This document shows, in pieces, positions 55,193-64,000 of a stretch of 64,000 nt of DNA; within the stretch, counting starts at the first letter, position 1, and every line of letters begins with the position of its first letter. Under the pieces are notes generated by a model, which did not search any database, was not told where the DNA came from, and saw nothing but the letters and a program-made list of their open reading frames with translations. Origin of the DNA: an uncultured Lachnospiraceae bacterium (GTDB lineage Bacteria; Bacillota; Clostridia; Lachnospirales; Lachnospiraceae); assembly GCA_947246015.1 (NCBI GenBank), contig CAMXQE010000008.1, positions 1-64,000 of the forward strand, read 5' to 3'. The translations under genes and the position numbers were made by a program.

Positions 55193-57574
55193 ATGAAAAA
55201 AGTAGAACTTCTGGCTCCGGCAGGGAATTATGAGAGCTTTTTAGGGGCAGTACATGCCGGGGCGGACGCTGTATACTTAGGCGGGATGAAATTCGGGGCC
55301 AGAGCTTATGCGGATAATTTTACGGGGGAAGAAGTATGCAGGGCAGTCCGTTATGCCCATGTATATGGAAGGAAAGTATATCTGACATTGAATACACTGG
55401 TAAAAACAAGGGAGTTTGATGAAATATATGATTATCTGCTGCCCTTTTACCATGCCGGACTGGATGGGGTGATTATTCAGGATATAGGCGTGTTTCAGGC
55501 AGTGGGAAGGTGGTTTCCGGGACTGGCGCGCCATGTAAGTACGCAGATGGCCGTTACAGGGAAGCAGGGAGTCCGGTTCCTGCAGGAACTTGGTGCAGAG
55601 CGCATAGTGCCTGCAAGGGAACTTTCGCTGGAAGAAATCAGGGAAATCACAGAAATAAAACGAAGCTGTGCCATGAAAGATATGGAAAAAGGAGTGGAAA
55701 TCGAAACCTTCATTCATGGAGCTATCTGTTACTGTTATTCCGGGCGTTGTCTGTTCAGCAGCATCATCGGGGGAAGGAGCGGGAACAGGGGCAGATGTGC
55801 CCAGCCCTGCCGTCTGCCTTACCGGATGCAGGGGGAAAATAAGGAATCTTATCCGTTTAGCCTCAAGGATATGTGCACCTTGGAGATTCTGCCTGAGTTA
55901 ATCGAAGCCGGAATTGATTCTTTCAAGATTGAAGGCCGGATGAAGAGTCCGGAATATGCGGCGGGCGTGACGGCGCTTTACCGAAAATATATTGATTTGT
56001 ATTATCAGAATCCAAAAGAAGGCTATAAAGTAGCGGAAGAAGATATGGAAAAACTCCGCGCGCTGTATATACGGAGTGAAATTGGTGAAGGTTATTATCA
56101 CCGGCACAATGGGCGGCAGATGATTACAATGGACAGTCCTGCTTATGCGGGACGGGATGAAGTTTTGGCGGAGCGGATTAGAAAAGAATATATAGAAGGG
56201 GATTTCCGTCTGCCCGTAACGGCTAAGGCAGTGTTGAAAAAGGGCGCTCCCGCAGTTTTGTGCCTGTGCTATACAGACAAAGGGGAAGAAAAAAGATTAA
56301 GTAAGAAAACAGGAAAAGGAACAGGAAAAGAAGCGGGAAAAGAATTAGGAGAAGAAGTAGGAAAACAAGTAAGCATAGAGATAAGCGCAGAAGGGGAAAC
56401 CGTACAACCCGCAATAAAGCAGCCGCTCAGTGCCGATGCAGTCAGAAAGCAGTTGATGAAAAGCGGAAATACAGTATTCCGTATGCAGCGGATTGAGACG
56501 GAATTGGAAGAGGATGTGTTCCTTCCTGTGAAAGCGTTGAATGATTTACGCCGTATGGCCTGTGAAAAACTGGAGGCAGCCATAGTAGACGAATATGGGA
56601 CTGGCTGCCGTGAGCATATGGATACCAGCGCCGGAAACATGGCTCTGGCCGGGACAGGCAGGAAGGAAAAAGAAGAACGGGGAATTTCGGAAGAAGGAAG
56701 AGCGGAAGAACCGGTCAGCGTGAAAAAAGCCAGTGAAAGAACATTTCATGTATTGGCACTGACAAAAGAGCAGTGTATGGCAGCAATCCGCTGCAAAGTC
56801 AAAAGGCTTTATCTGCCCTCGGAACTGTGCGGAGAGAAGGAATGGCTTTCCAGGCTGAGAGAGCAGTGCGGGGAAGGGACAGAACTTTATCTGGCGCTGC
56901 CGCTGATTATCAGAATGCGGGATGAAAAATTCCTGAAAACCATGGAACGCCGGATGAAGGAAGACTTGTTCGAAGGCGTGCTGGTGCGTAACATGGAGGA
57001 ATTGTATTGGGTTGTAAAGACCTTTGGGGAAACCGGATGGAAAAAGCGGATTGTAACAGACACAGGGCTTTATATATGGAATCCGGAAGCTGCTTCATTT
57101 TTTGAAAGGTATGCCGCACAGCATTACCTGCCTTATGAGTTAAATTCCCATGAAATAAGGGATTTGATGGAACATGTACAGGCAGGTGGATGGGCGGCGG
57201 CAGTTTACGGCCGGATTCCCATGATGGTGACAGCCAACTGCATCATACAGACAGGGACGGGCTGTCAGCCTTATAAAGAAGGAGGACGGCCGGTATTTAA
57301 CCGGATAACGGACCGGTATCGGAAGGACTTTCCGGTATATACGGATTGTATGCACTGCTATAACGTCATTTATAATTCAGTTCCTTTGTCCCTGCATCAG
57401 AAGATAGAGGAAATGGAAAGAATGGGGATTCATACATTCCGCCTGGATTTTACGACGGAAACCGGCAATGATGCAGACAGGATTATCCGTTATTTTACAG
57501 AGCGGATGAAGGCCGGAGAACTTCCTCCTTATAAGGAATATACAAACGGACACTGGAAACGAGGAGTGGAATGA
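55193..57574 (+). CDS. U32 family peptidase
   Basis: KVELLAPAGNYESFLGAVHAGADAVYLGG, EVETFIHGAICYCYSGRCLFSS-type region (read as EIETFIHGAICYCYSGRC); start approximate. Confidence 0.92.
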   Translation: MKKVELLAPAGNYESFLGAVHAGADAVYLGGMKFGARAYADNFTGEEVCRAVRYAHVYGRKVYLTLNTLVKTREFDEIYDYLLPFYHAGLDGVIIQDIGVFQAVGRWFPGLARHVSTQMAVTGKQGVRFLQELGAERIVPARELSLEEIREITEIKRSCAMKDMEKGVEIETFIHGAICYCYSGRCLFSSIIGGRSGNRGRCAQPCRLPYRMQGENKESYPFSLKDMCTLEILPELIEAGIDSFKIEGRMKSPEYAAGVTALYRKYIDLYYQNPKEGYKVAEEDMEKLRALYIRSEIGEGYYHRHNGRQMITMDSPAYAGRDEVLAERIRKEYIEGDFRLPVTAKAVLKKGAPAVLCLCYTDKGEEKRLSKKTGKGTGKEAGKELGEEVGKQVSIEISAEGETVQPAIKQPLSADAVRKQLMKSGNTVFRMQRIETELEEDVFLPVKALNDLRRMACEKLEAAIVDEYGTGCREHMDTSAGNMALAGTGRKEKEERGISEEGRAEEPVSVKKASERTFHVLALTKEQCMAAIRCKVKRLYLPSELCGEKEWLSRLREQCGEGTELYLALPLIIRMRDEKFLKTMERRMKEDLFEGVLVRNMEELYWVVKTFGETGWKKRIVTDTGLYIWNPEAASFFERYAAQHYLPYELNSHEIRDLMEHVQAGGWAAAVYGRIPMMVTANCIIQTGTGCQPYKEGGRPVFNRITDRYRKDFPVYTDCMHCYNVIYNSVPLSLHQKIEEMERMGIHTFRLDFTTETGNDADRIIRYFTERMKAGELPPYKEYTNGHWKRGVE

Positions 57575-57634
57575 TGTCTGTCTGCGGGACTGGAGAAGGA
57601 ATAGGTTCGCACAGGCTCAGGCAAAGGGTGAAAG

Positions 57635-60415
57635 ATGGAATTATATATTACGGAATTATCCAAATATGTCATTAATCTTCTGATGGCATTATATGCGTAT
57701 GAATCCTTTGCGGTATTCCGCTGTAAGGAGGAAGAACGCAGGAATGGAATTTATACAAGACAGAATCTGCTGATGCTGTTTATCCATTTTTCCTGTTTTA
57801 TGGTCATCTGCTTTGAAACAGGGGATATGAGTTACCTGTTTTTCTATGCATTCCAGCAGGCCGTACTGTTTGCCACGGCGGTACTGTTCCATATGATTTA
57901 TCCGCGGGCAAACCGGCTGATAATCAACAATATGTGTATGCTGCTGAGCATCGGCTTCGTTATGTTGACCAGACTTTCTTATGAGAGGGCGGTAAAGCAG
58001 TTTATCATCGTGGCATTTTCCATTGCGGTAGCCATGATTATTCCGTTTTTCGTGCATAAGCTGAAATTCTTAAAGAAGCTTACATGGGTTTATGCATTTG
58101 CGGGGATTGCGGCGCTGGCTGTGGTGCTGATATTGGGGAGTTATACTTACGGTTCGAAGATTTCGTATTCCATTGGCGGTATAACATTCCAGCCTTCGGA
58201 GTTTGTGAAGATTATTTTTGTATTTTTCATTGCCGGCGCACTGTGTGAGTCCACATCGTTTTTGCAGGTGCTCCTTACGGCTGTCGCAGCAGGCGTCCAT
58301 GTGGTCATACTGGTGGTTTCCAAAGATTTGGGAAGCGCACTGATTTTCTTTGTGGTTTATGTGCTGATGGTATTCGTGGCAACGAAGAATCCGCTCTATC
58401 TGCTGGCAGGGGCAGGGGGCGGTTCGGCGGCTGCAGTCATTGCCTATAAGCTGTTTGGACATGTTCAGGTGCGCGTGCAGGCATGGAGGGATCCATGGAG
58501 TGAAATCGATGCAGGCGGATATCAGATTACCCAGTCACTATTTGCCATCAGCAGCGGCGGTTGGTTTGGCCTTGGCCTGTTTGAAGGAACGCCGCAGTCC
58601 ATTCCGTTCGTGGAGGCTGATTTTATTTTTTCCGCCATTGCGGAAGAATTGGGAATTGTCTTTGCCATGTGCCTGATACTGGTCTGTCTCAGCTGTTTCA
58701 TTATGTTCATGGATATTTCCATGAAACTGAACGACCGTTTTTACAGGCTGATTGCTTTTGGCCTGGGCGTGACTTATATTTTCCAGGTATTCCTTACCAT
58801 TGGCGGAGGCAGCAAATTCATCCCTTTAACCGGCGTAACGCTGCCGTTAATCAGCTATGGGGGCAGTTCCGTGCTGACGACGCTGATTATGTTTGCGGTC
58901 GTTGCGGGACTGTGCATGGTCAGAAACGATGAAGAGATGGAAGAACGGCAGGAGCGGCAGGCAGTAAAAGGCCGTAAGAGAAAGAGAACGGTAAAGAACG
59001 AACAAAGGGAAAGGAAAGAAAGTACAGCGGTGACTTACCTTTTTACCTTTGTATTTCTTGGCATGATGGTTTATATCTGCCAGTACTCCATGGTTCACAG
59101 ACAGGAACTGCTGAATAACAGTTATAATGGCAGGCAGCAGCTGCTGACAGCGAAAAATACGCGCGGAACGATTTATGCAGGAAACGGGGAAGTGCTGGCG
59201 CGGACTGTTGCGGACAGCGAAGGCGGTGAAATACGTGAGTATCCTTATGAAAATCTGTTTGCCCATGCAATCGGCTATGCAACCCATGGAAGGGCGGGAG
59301 TAGAGGCATTGGGAAACTATTATCTGATACAGTCCAATGCCCCTTTGTCAGAAAAGGTGTCGGATGAAGTGGCAGGCATGAAGTATGCGGGAGATGATAT
59401 ATATACGACTTTGGATGTGGGATTGCAGGAGGTGGCCTATAAAGCCATGGGAGTCTACAGAGGAGCTGTTATCGTATCGGAGACATCCACGGGAAGGATA
59501 CTGGCGATGGTGTCCAAACCGGATTTTAATCCGAATGGAATAGAGGATATATGGGATGAACTGGTGGAAGATAATGAAAGCGGTACTTTATTGAACAGGG
59601 TAACGCAGGGGATGTATCCGCCCGGTTCTACTTTCAAGATTGTCACGGCATTGGAATACATCAGGGAAAATCCCGATACCTATCAGGATTATAATTTTTA
59701 TTGCAGCGGAAGTTATTCTGACGGTGCGGACCGGATTAACTGTTATCACGGACAGAGTCATGGGCAGGAGGATTTCGCCAGGGCATTTGCCAAATCCTGC
59801 AATTCCGCTTTCGCCGATATCGGAGTGCAGCTGGATAAAGAGAAATTTCAGGATACACTGGATGAACTTTTGTTTAACGGGGAACTGCCGCTGAATTTAA
59901 ATTATAATAAAAGCCGTATCGATGTGAGGCCGGATTCTTCCAATGCAGAAATGATGCAGCTGGCCATCGGGCAGGGTACAACCGGAATGTCGCCAATCCA
60001 TCTGAATATGATTACCAATGCCATTGCAAATGAAGGACTGCTGGCAACCCCTTATCTGATTGACCGGGTGGAAAACAGCGTTGGTACAGTTATAAAGCAG
60101 TTTTCATCGTCCGCCGACAAAAAGCTGATGACAAAGGAAGAGGCGGCAGCCCTGAAAGCGCTGATGCAGGGAGTAGTGGAAGAGGGAACGGCGAGCCGTC
60201 TGAAAGGACTTTCCTATACCGCAGCAGGAAAAACCGGCTCGGCGGAATACAGCAATGTGAAAGAAGAGTCACATGCATGGTTTACCGGATTTGCCCCTGC
60301 GGAGGAGCCGGAAATCAGTGTCACCATCATTATTGAAGGGGCCGGTTCCGGAGGGGATTACGCAGTGCCGATAGCCAAGAGGATTTTCGATGCTTATTTC
60401 GGGGTGTCAGGGTGA
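57635..60415 (+). CDS. Fused SEDS (FtsW/RodA/SpoVE) and class B penicillin-binding transpeptidase
   Basis: SEDS: GITFQPSEFVKI, DLGSALIFF, ADFIFSAIAEELG, PLISYGGSS; PBP: PPGSTFK (SxxK), SCN (SxN), GKTGSAE (KTG); one 926-aa open frame. Confidence 0.93.
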   Translation: MELYITELSKYVINLLMALYAYESFAVFRCKEEERRNGIYTRQNLLMLFIHFSCFMVICFETGDMSYLFFYAFQQAVLFATAVLFHMIYPRANRLIINNMCMLLSIGFVMLTRLSYERAVKQFIIVAFSIAVAMIIPFFVHKLKFLKKLTWVYAFAGIAALAVVLILGSYTYGSKISYSIGGITFQPSEFVKIIFVFFIAGALCESTSFLQVLLTAVAAGVHVVILVVSKDLGSALIFFVVYVLMVFVATKNPLYLLAGAGGGSAAAVIAYKLFGHVQVRVQAWRDPWSEIDAGGYQITQSLFAISSGGWFGLGLFEGTPQSIPFVEADFIFSAIAEELGIVFAMCLILVCLSCFIMFMDISMKLNDRFYRLIAFGLGVTYIFQVFLTIGGGSKFIPLTGVTLPLISYGGSSVLTTLIMFAVVAGLCMVRNDEEMEERQERQAVKGRKRKRTVKNEQRERKESTAVTYLFTFVFLGMMVYICQYSMVHRQELLNNSYNGRQQLLTAKNTRGTIYAGNGEVLARTVADSEGGEIREYPYENLFAHAIGYATHGRAGVEALGNYYLIQSNAPLSEKVSDEVAGMKYAGDDIYTTLDVGLQEVAYKAMGVYRGAVIVSETSTGRILAMVSKPDFNPNGIEDIWDELVEDNESGTLLNRVTQGMYPPGSTFKIVTALEYIRENPDTYQDYNFYCSGSYSDGADRINCYHGQSHGQEDFARAFAKSCNSAFADIGVQLDKEKFQDTLDELLFNGELPLNLNYNKSRIDVRPDSSNAEMMQLAIGQGTTGMSPIHLNMITNAIANEGLLATPYLIDRVENSVGTVIKQFSSSADKKLMTKEEAAALKALMQGVVEEGTASRLKGLSYTAAGKTGSAEYSNVKEESHAWFTGFAPAEEPEISVTIIIEGAGSGGDYAVPIAKRIFDAYFGVSG

Positions 60416-60512
60416 AGAATCTTTCAGGAAAGTCGATATTGCTATTGGAATTACCGGAAAGTATGTTATAATAGTAGGCAATGGACGGAAAGCGGGGCTG
60501 CAGAAGAGTGAT

Positions 60513-60824
60513 ATGAGGTTTTATAAGAATCTTTATGTCGGGGAAAGTATTAAAAAACCCAATAAGGTAAAATGGAAACTGCGTCATAATGCGGGGCAGT
60601 TTCAGGTATATGTGATAGCTCTTGCAAGCGGGACAGACCAGCTTGAAATATACCACTGTGCCTTTTTGCAGCAGAAATATTACAAAGTTCATCCGCCCTA
60701 TATTATCGGGATTGCCGGCGGATATGAAGAAGCGGTGGAGATGGTAGTGGAGATGACAAAGGCTGCCATGAGGGAAACAGGCAGGCCGGATTTGAAGAAA
60801 TATTTGTTTCCGGAAGATGAGTAA
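60513..60824 (+). CDS. DUF6145-like small protein
   Basis: Single open frame MRFYKNLYVGESIKKPNKVKWKLRHNAGQFQVYVIALA; start chosen after TATAAT-type promoter. Confidence 0.65.
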   Translation: MRFYKNLYVGESIKKPNKVKWKLRHNAGQFQVYVIALASGTDQLEIYHCAFLQQKYYKVHPPYIIGIAGGYEEAVEMVVEMTKAAMRETGRPDLKKYLFPEDE

Positions 60825-60833
60825 GAGGTAGAT

Positions 60834-61949
60834 ATGCTGCACATATTATTATTGATATTAAAAATAATAGGAATCGTTCTGGCAGCTTTGCTCGGTGTTG
60901 CAGTGCTTGTATTGCTCTGTGTTCTGTTCGTCCCTGTCCGGTACCGTATAGAGGCGGAAGGAAAACCGGGAGGGGAGCAGCCTGTGCGTGCGGCGATAAA
61001 AGTCAGCTGGCTGCTTCATATTATAAATGTGATGTTTGCCTATCCGGAAGCAGCCTGTATCAGAGTCCGGGTGTTTTGCTTTACAGTGTTTGATTCTTCC
61101 GGAAAAAAGAAAGTGGAAAAAAAAGCGGAAGGAAAAAGAAAAGGAAAAAGAAAGCAGGGGCGGCCGCCCAAAAAGGACGGGGAGGAACCAGCGCAGAGAA
61201 CGGAAAAACCGGAGAACGCAGAAAAAACGGAAAGAAAAAGTGCGGAAGAGTATACGGAAAAACGGACCGAAATAAAGACGGTGACAGAGGAACGTTCAGC
61301 GGCCGGTGATGTAGAAACAGATATAGAATATAATAACCACGCGGTAAAGAACGGAGAAAGCGGGGGCTGGATTGAAAAGATCACAGGAACCGGAGAAAAG
61401 ACGGAGGAAGCCGAACCGGAAGAAGAAACAGGTTTCGAAAAAGAACCAAAGGCTTTTTACAGGAAAATAAAGGCGTTCTTTCTGGCAGTAAAACGGTGTT
61501 TCGGTCAGTTTATTGCAGCTTTGAAAAATATAGAGTACACAATAAGAAAAATTTGTGATAAGATAAAGAAGATTATTAAAAATATCCAATATTATACAGA
61601 AGTGTTGAAGAGCGAAACGTTCCGCGGCGCATGGGCGGTTTCTAAAAAGCAGTTATTGCGGGTGCTCAGAATGCTGAGACCGCAGGTCTGCAGGATAAAC
61701 GTGTCTGCAGGAACGGGGGACCCGGCAGGGACGGGACAGCTGCTTGCTTTTTATGGGATACTGTATCCCTTTATCGGGAACTATGTTTCCGTGGAAGCGG
61801 ATTTTGAGAACAAAGTGATGGAAGGCGATTTGTTTATAAAAGGCAGAATAAGGATATTTGTATTTTTGCTTGCAGCTTTTCAGTTATTTATTAATAAAAA
61901 TATAAGACGTTTATTGAAAATGTTAAAAAGTCCGGCGGCGGAACTATAA
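60834..61949 (+). CDS. DUF2953-type membrane protein with long charged linker
   Basis: N-term TM, CVLFVPVRYRIEAEG; C-term region before GerW. Confidence 0.75.
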   Translation: MLHILLLILKIIGIVLAALLGVAVLVLLCVLFVPVRYRIEAEGKPGGEQPVRAAIKVSWLLHIINVMFAYPEAACIRVRVFCFTVFDSSGKKKVEKKAEGKRKGKRKQGRPPKKDGEEPAQRTEKPENAEKTERKSAEEYTEKRTEIKTVTEERSAAGDVETDIEYNNHAVKNGESGGWIEKITGTGEKTEEAEPEEETGFEKEPKAFYRKIKAFFLAVKRCFGQFIAALKNIEYTIRKICDKIKKIIKNIQYYTEVLKSETFRGAWAVSKKQLLRVLRMLRPQVCRINVSAGTGDPAGTGQLLAFYGILYPFIGNYVSVEADFENKVMEGDLFIKGRIRIFVFLLAAFQLFINKNIRRLLKMLKSPAAEL

Positions 61950-61966
61950 AAAAGGAGGATGTATAA

Positions 61967-62365
61967 ATGGCAGAAAATAATTTTTCGGGAGTAATAGAAT
62001 CTCTGATGAAGGGGATGAACGGTGTGCTGTCTACGAAAACAGTGGTGGGCGAGGCGACACAGGTAGGCGATACCATTATTCTGCCTTTGGTGGATGTGAG
62101 TTTCGGCGTAGGCGCCGGAGCAAGTTCGGCGGATAAGAAGAGCGGCGGTGCAGGCGGATTCAGCGGCAAGATGACTCCCAGCGCAGTGCTCGTGATTAAG
62201 AACGGCACGACGAAACTGGTGAATATCAAGAATCAGGATACGATGACGAAAGTTTTGGATATGATTCCCGAACTGGTGGATAAATTTACCAAATCGGAGG
62301 AAAAAGAGGAGATGCTGGACGATGAGACGGCGGTAGATATCGCTTTTCCAGAAGAAAAGGAGTAA
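61967..62365 (+). CDS. gerW: GerW family sporulation protein (YtfJ)
   Basis: LMKGMNGVLSTKTVVGEATQVGDTIILPLVDVSFGVGAG. Confidence 0.93.
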   Translation: MAENNFSGVIESLMKGMNGVLSTKTVVGEATQVGDTIILPLVDVSFGVGAGASSADKKSGGAGGFSGKMTPSAVLVIKNGTTKLVNIKNQDTMTKVLDMIPELVDKFTKSEEKEEMLDDETAVDIAFPEEKE

Positions 62366-62434
62366 AAAAGAGGTATTTATTGTGAATTAACTGCATAGAA
62401 TAGAAGAAAAGAAGTATAAGTGGAGACGGGATGC

Positions 62435-62575
62435 ATGAAAAAAATGATTGGATTTATCGCTTTTTGGATTGCGGTAGGCATGCTGCTTATGCTTTTTTTT
62501 ACAAGCCGGCTCGTAGGATTGGTTATTTGTGCCCTGTTATTACTGATTGGCTATAATTTTTATTATTGCGGATGA
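62435..62575 (+). CDS. 46-aa hydrophobic miniprotein
   Basis: MKKMIGFIAFWIAVGMLLMLFFTSRLVGLVICALLLLIGYNFYYCG; AAGTGGAGACGGG upstream; absent from the ORF track because short. Confidence 0.6.
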   Translation: MKKMIGFIAFWIAVGMLLMLFFTSRLVGLVICALLLLIGYNFYYCG

Positions 62576-62667
62576 CTGCTGGTTGATTTTCAGGGGGGAT
62601 AAATAAGGGCCGGAGAAGGGAAGGAACGAAATTTGTTTTGGAACGGAATTCGGAGTGAGTGGTAAAG

Positions 62668-63534
62668 ATGGAAAATGTTGTGATGAAAAAAGAAATTGTG
62701 TGGAACGAAGTCATGCAGAATGAAACACCGGACAAAGCGATAAGCGGAAAAATAACAACCGGAAAAGAAAGGATTCGAAAAGAGCTGGAAGCCAACGGAA
62801 GGGAAAGCATCCGGAAAGAACTGGAGGAAGAAGAACGCATACAGAGACAGAAGGAAGCAGAAAGAGCGGAATACAGTGCAGAAACGGGAATACCGGGCGG
62901 ACAGGAGACTTCCGGCAGGGAAAGCGGAGGAGCTGAAGCGGGTGTGGACAAGCTGCAGCAGGAGACATCTCCGGAAGCGGACAAGCCGGAAAAGAAAGAA
63001 GATACAGCTATCCGTCTGGAAGAACGGGAAGCAAAACTAAAGGAGCTGGAAGAACGGCTGCTTCAGGAGAATATACGCTCGGAAGAGATGCGCAGGGAAG
63101 CGGAAGAGATACAGGCGCAGTTAGAGCAGGACAGAAAGCAGTTTGCAGAATATGTAAAAATGAAAGAAGTCAGTCTGGAGACAGACCGCAAACGTTTGGA
63201 ACAGGAAAACCGTTTTTTTGACCAGAAGATGAAAATTCTTCAGGGTGGTTTCGAACAGTTGGAAGAGGACAGGCGGAGCTTTCAGAAGGAAAAGGATAAA
63301 TTTGATGCCTGTAAGGAAGTTTACACCGAAAAGCAGGATGTTTTTGCACGTTACGAAATGACGGAAATGCTGTTCCGCGGTGTGAACAGTTTCCTCGCTT
63401 TAAAAAAGCGGTATAAGGATTTAATCAAGATGTTCCACCCCGACAATGTGGCGGGAGACCAGGAGATGGTGCAGCTGATTAACCGGGAATATGAAGAACT
63501 GAAGAAAGCTTATGAAGTTGGGATGCAGGCATGA
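62668..63534 (+). CDS. Coiled-coil protein with C-terminal J-domain-like segment
   Basis: KKRYKDLIKMFHPDNVAGDQEMVQLINREYEELK (HPD) after long Glu/Lys/Arg-rich region. Confidence 0.75.
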   Translation: MENVVMKKEIVWNEVMQNETPDKAISGKITTGKERIRKELEANGRESIRKELEEEERIQRQKEAERAEYSAETGIPGGQETSGRESGGAEAGVDKLQQETSPEADKPEKKEDTAIRLEEREAKLKELEERLLQENIRSEEMRREAEEIQAQLEQDRKQFAEYVKMKEVSLETDRKRLEQENRFFDQKMKILQGGFEQLEEDRRSFQKEKDKFDACKEVYTEKQDVFARYEMTEMLFRGVNSFLALKKRYKDLIKMFHPDNVAGDQEMVQLINREYEELKKAYEVGMQA

Positions 63535-63545
63535 CAGACGTCATG

Positions 63546-63652
63546 CCTGTACGCACTACTGTGCAATCGAGTAGGGAAGATTTATCGCCCCTACTCGCTG
63601 CGCGGGGCGCACGCTGCTTTAGCAGCAAATTCCTTTGTGCGCCCCTGTGCAT
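63546..63652 (-). repeat. Structured dispersed repeat, copy B
   Basis: Minus strand ATGCACAGGGGCGCAC...GTGCGCCCC and GAGTAGGG...CCCTACTC stems; homologous to 34666-34770. Confidence 0.75.
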
Positions 63653-63658
63653 AAAAAA

Positions 63659-63684
63659 AACAGCCGTAACGACTGTTTTTTATT
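63659..63684. terminator. Bidirectional terminator
   Basis: AACAGCCG-TAA-CGACTGTT with A-tract before and T-tract after. Confidence 0.85.
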
Positions 63685-63718
63685 TTCTGTCCAATTTGTC
63701 AAATTGCCGTTCTGGCTG

Positions 63719-63904
63719 TTAAGCTCTTTCCACTTTGCCGGATCTTAAGCAGCTTGTGCATACATGCATCCTTTTAGCGCCGCCGTTTACCTTGCATTTT
63801 ACTCTTTTCACATTTGAGTGCCAAATTCTATTCGTTTTTCTATTGGAATGGCTTACGTTGTTACCAAAATGAACGCCTTTACCACAAATATCACACTTTG
63901 CCAT
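63719..63904 (-). CDS. rpmB: 50S ribosomal protein L28
   Basis: MAKCDICGKGVHFGNNVSHSNRKTNRIWHSN. Confidence 0.97.
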   Translation of the reverse strand: MAKCDICGKGVHFGNNVSHSNRKTNRIWHSNVKRVKCKVNGGAKRMHVCTSCLRSGKVERA

Positions 63905-64000
63905 CTTTGCACCTCCTCGAATTTTATACTCACAACATTTGTATAATAGCAGAAAAAGTCATATAATGCAAGCAAAATTTTTATACATTGGAAAAATCTT

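Overview
The window looks like chromosome from a Lachnospiraceae-type (clostridial, sporulating) Firmicute; this placement is inferred from gene content. About 45 protein genes are supported. Housekeeping and biosynthesis genes include thiN, argH, asd, topB, a metH-like gene, ilvB with two ilvN copies and ilvC, cysK, leuCD, ruvAB, zapA, gerW and rpmB. There are also transporters, c-di-GMP signalling proteins, a NifU-like/GGGtGRT pair and a small low-GC accessory islet (about 26.75-28.85 kb) holding a GNAT remnant, a MntA/HepT-type module and a disrupted DUF3800 gene. The most interesting items are: (1) a TetR-controlled mini operon (SCP2 protein, alpha/beta hydrolase, stand-alone condensation-domain protein, ACP, AMP-ligase) that looks like a compact acyl-conjugating pathway; (2) a two-copy intergenic element (about 4.85-4.92 kb and 33.01-33.10 kb) with a covarying stem and a possible pseudoknot ending just before the Shine-Dalgarno sequence; (3) a 29-codon leader ORF followed by two tandem terminators ahead of a heterodimeric ABC exporter, an attenuation-like layout; (4) a second structured repeat family lying directly after terminators (34.67 kb and 63.6 kb); (5) single-polypeptide fusions (SEDS-PBP, PTS EIIC-EAL, hemerythrin-REC); (6) a poly-G frameshift splitting an AlbA_2/Schlafen-type gene. 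No tRNA, rRNA or CRISPR array was recognised. All family assignments come from reading motifs; no database search was run.
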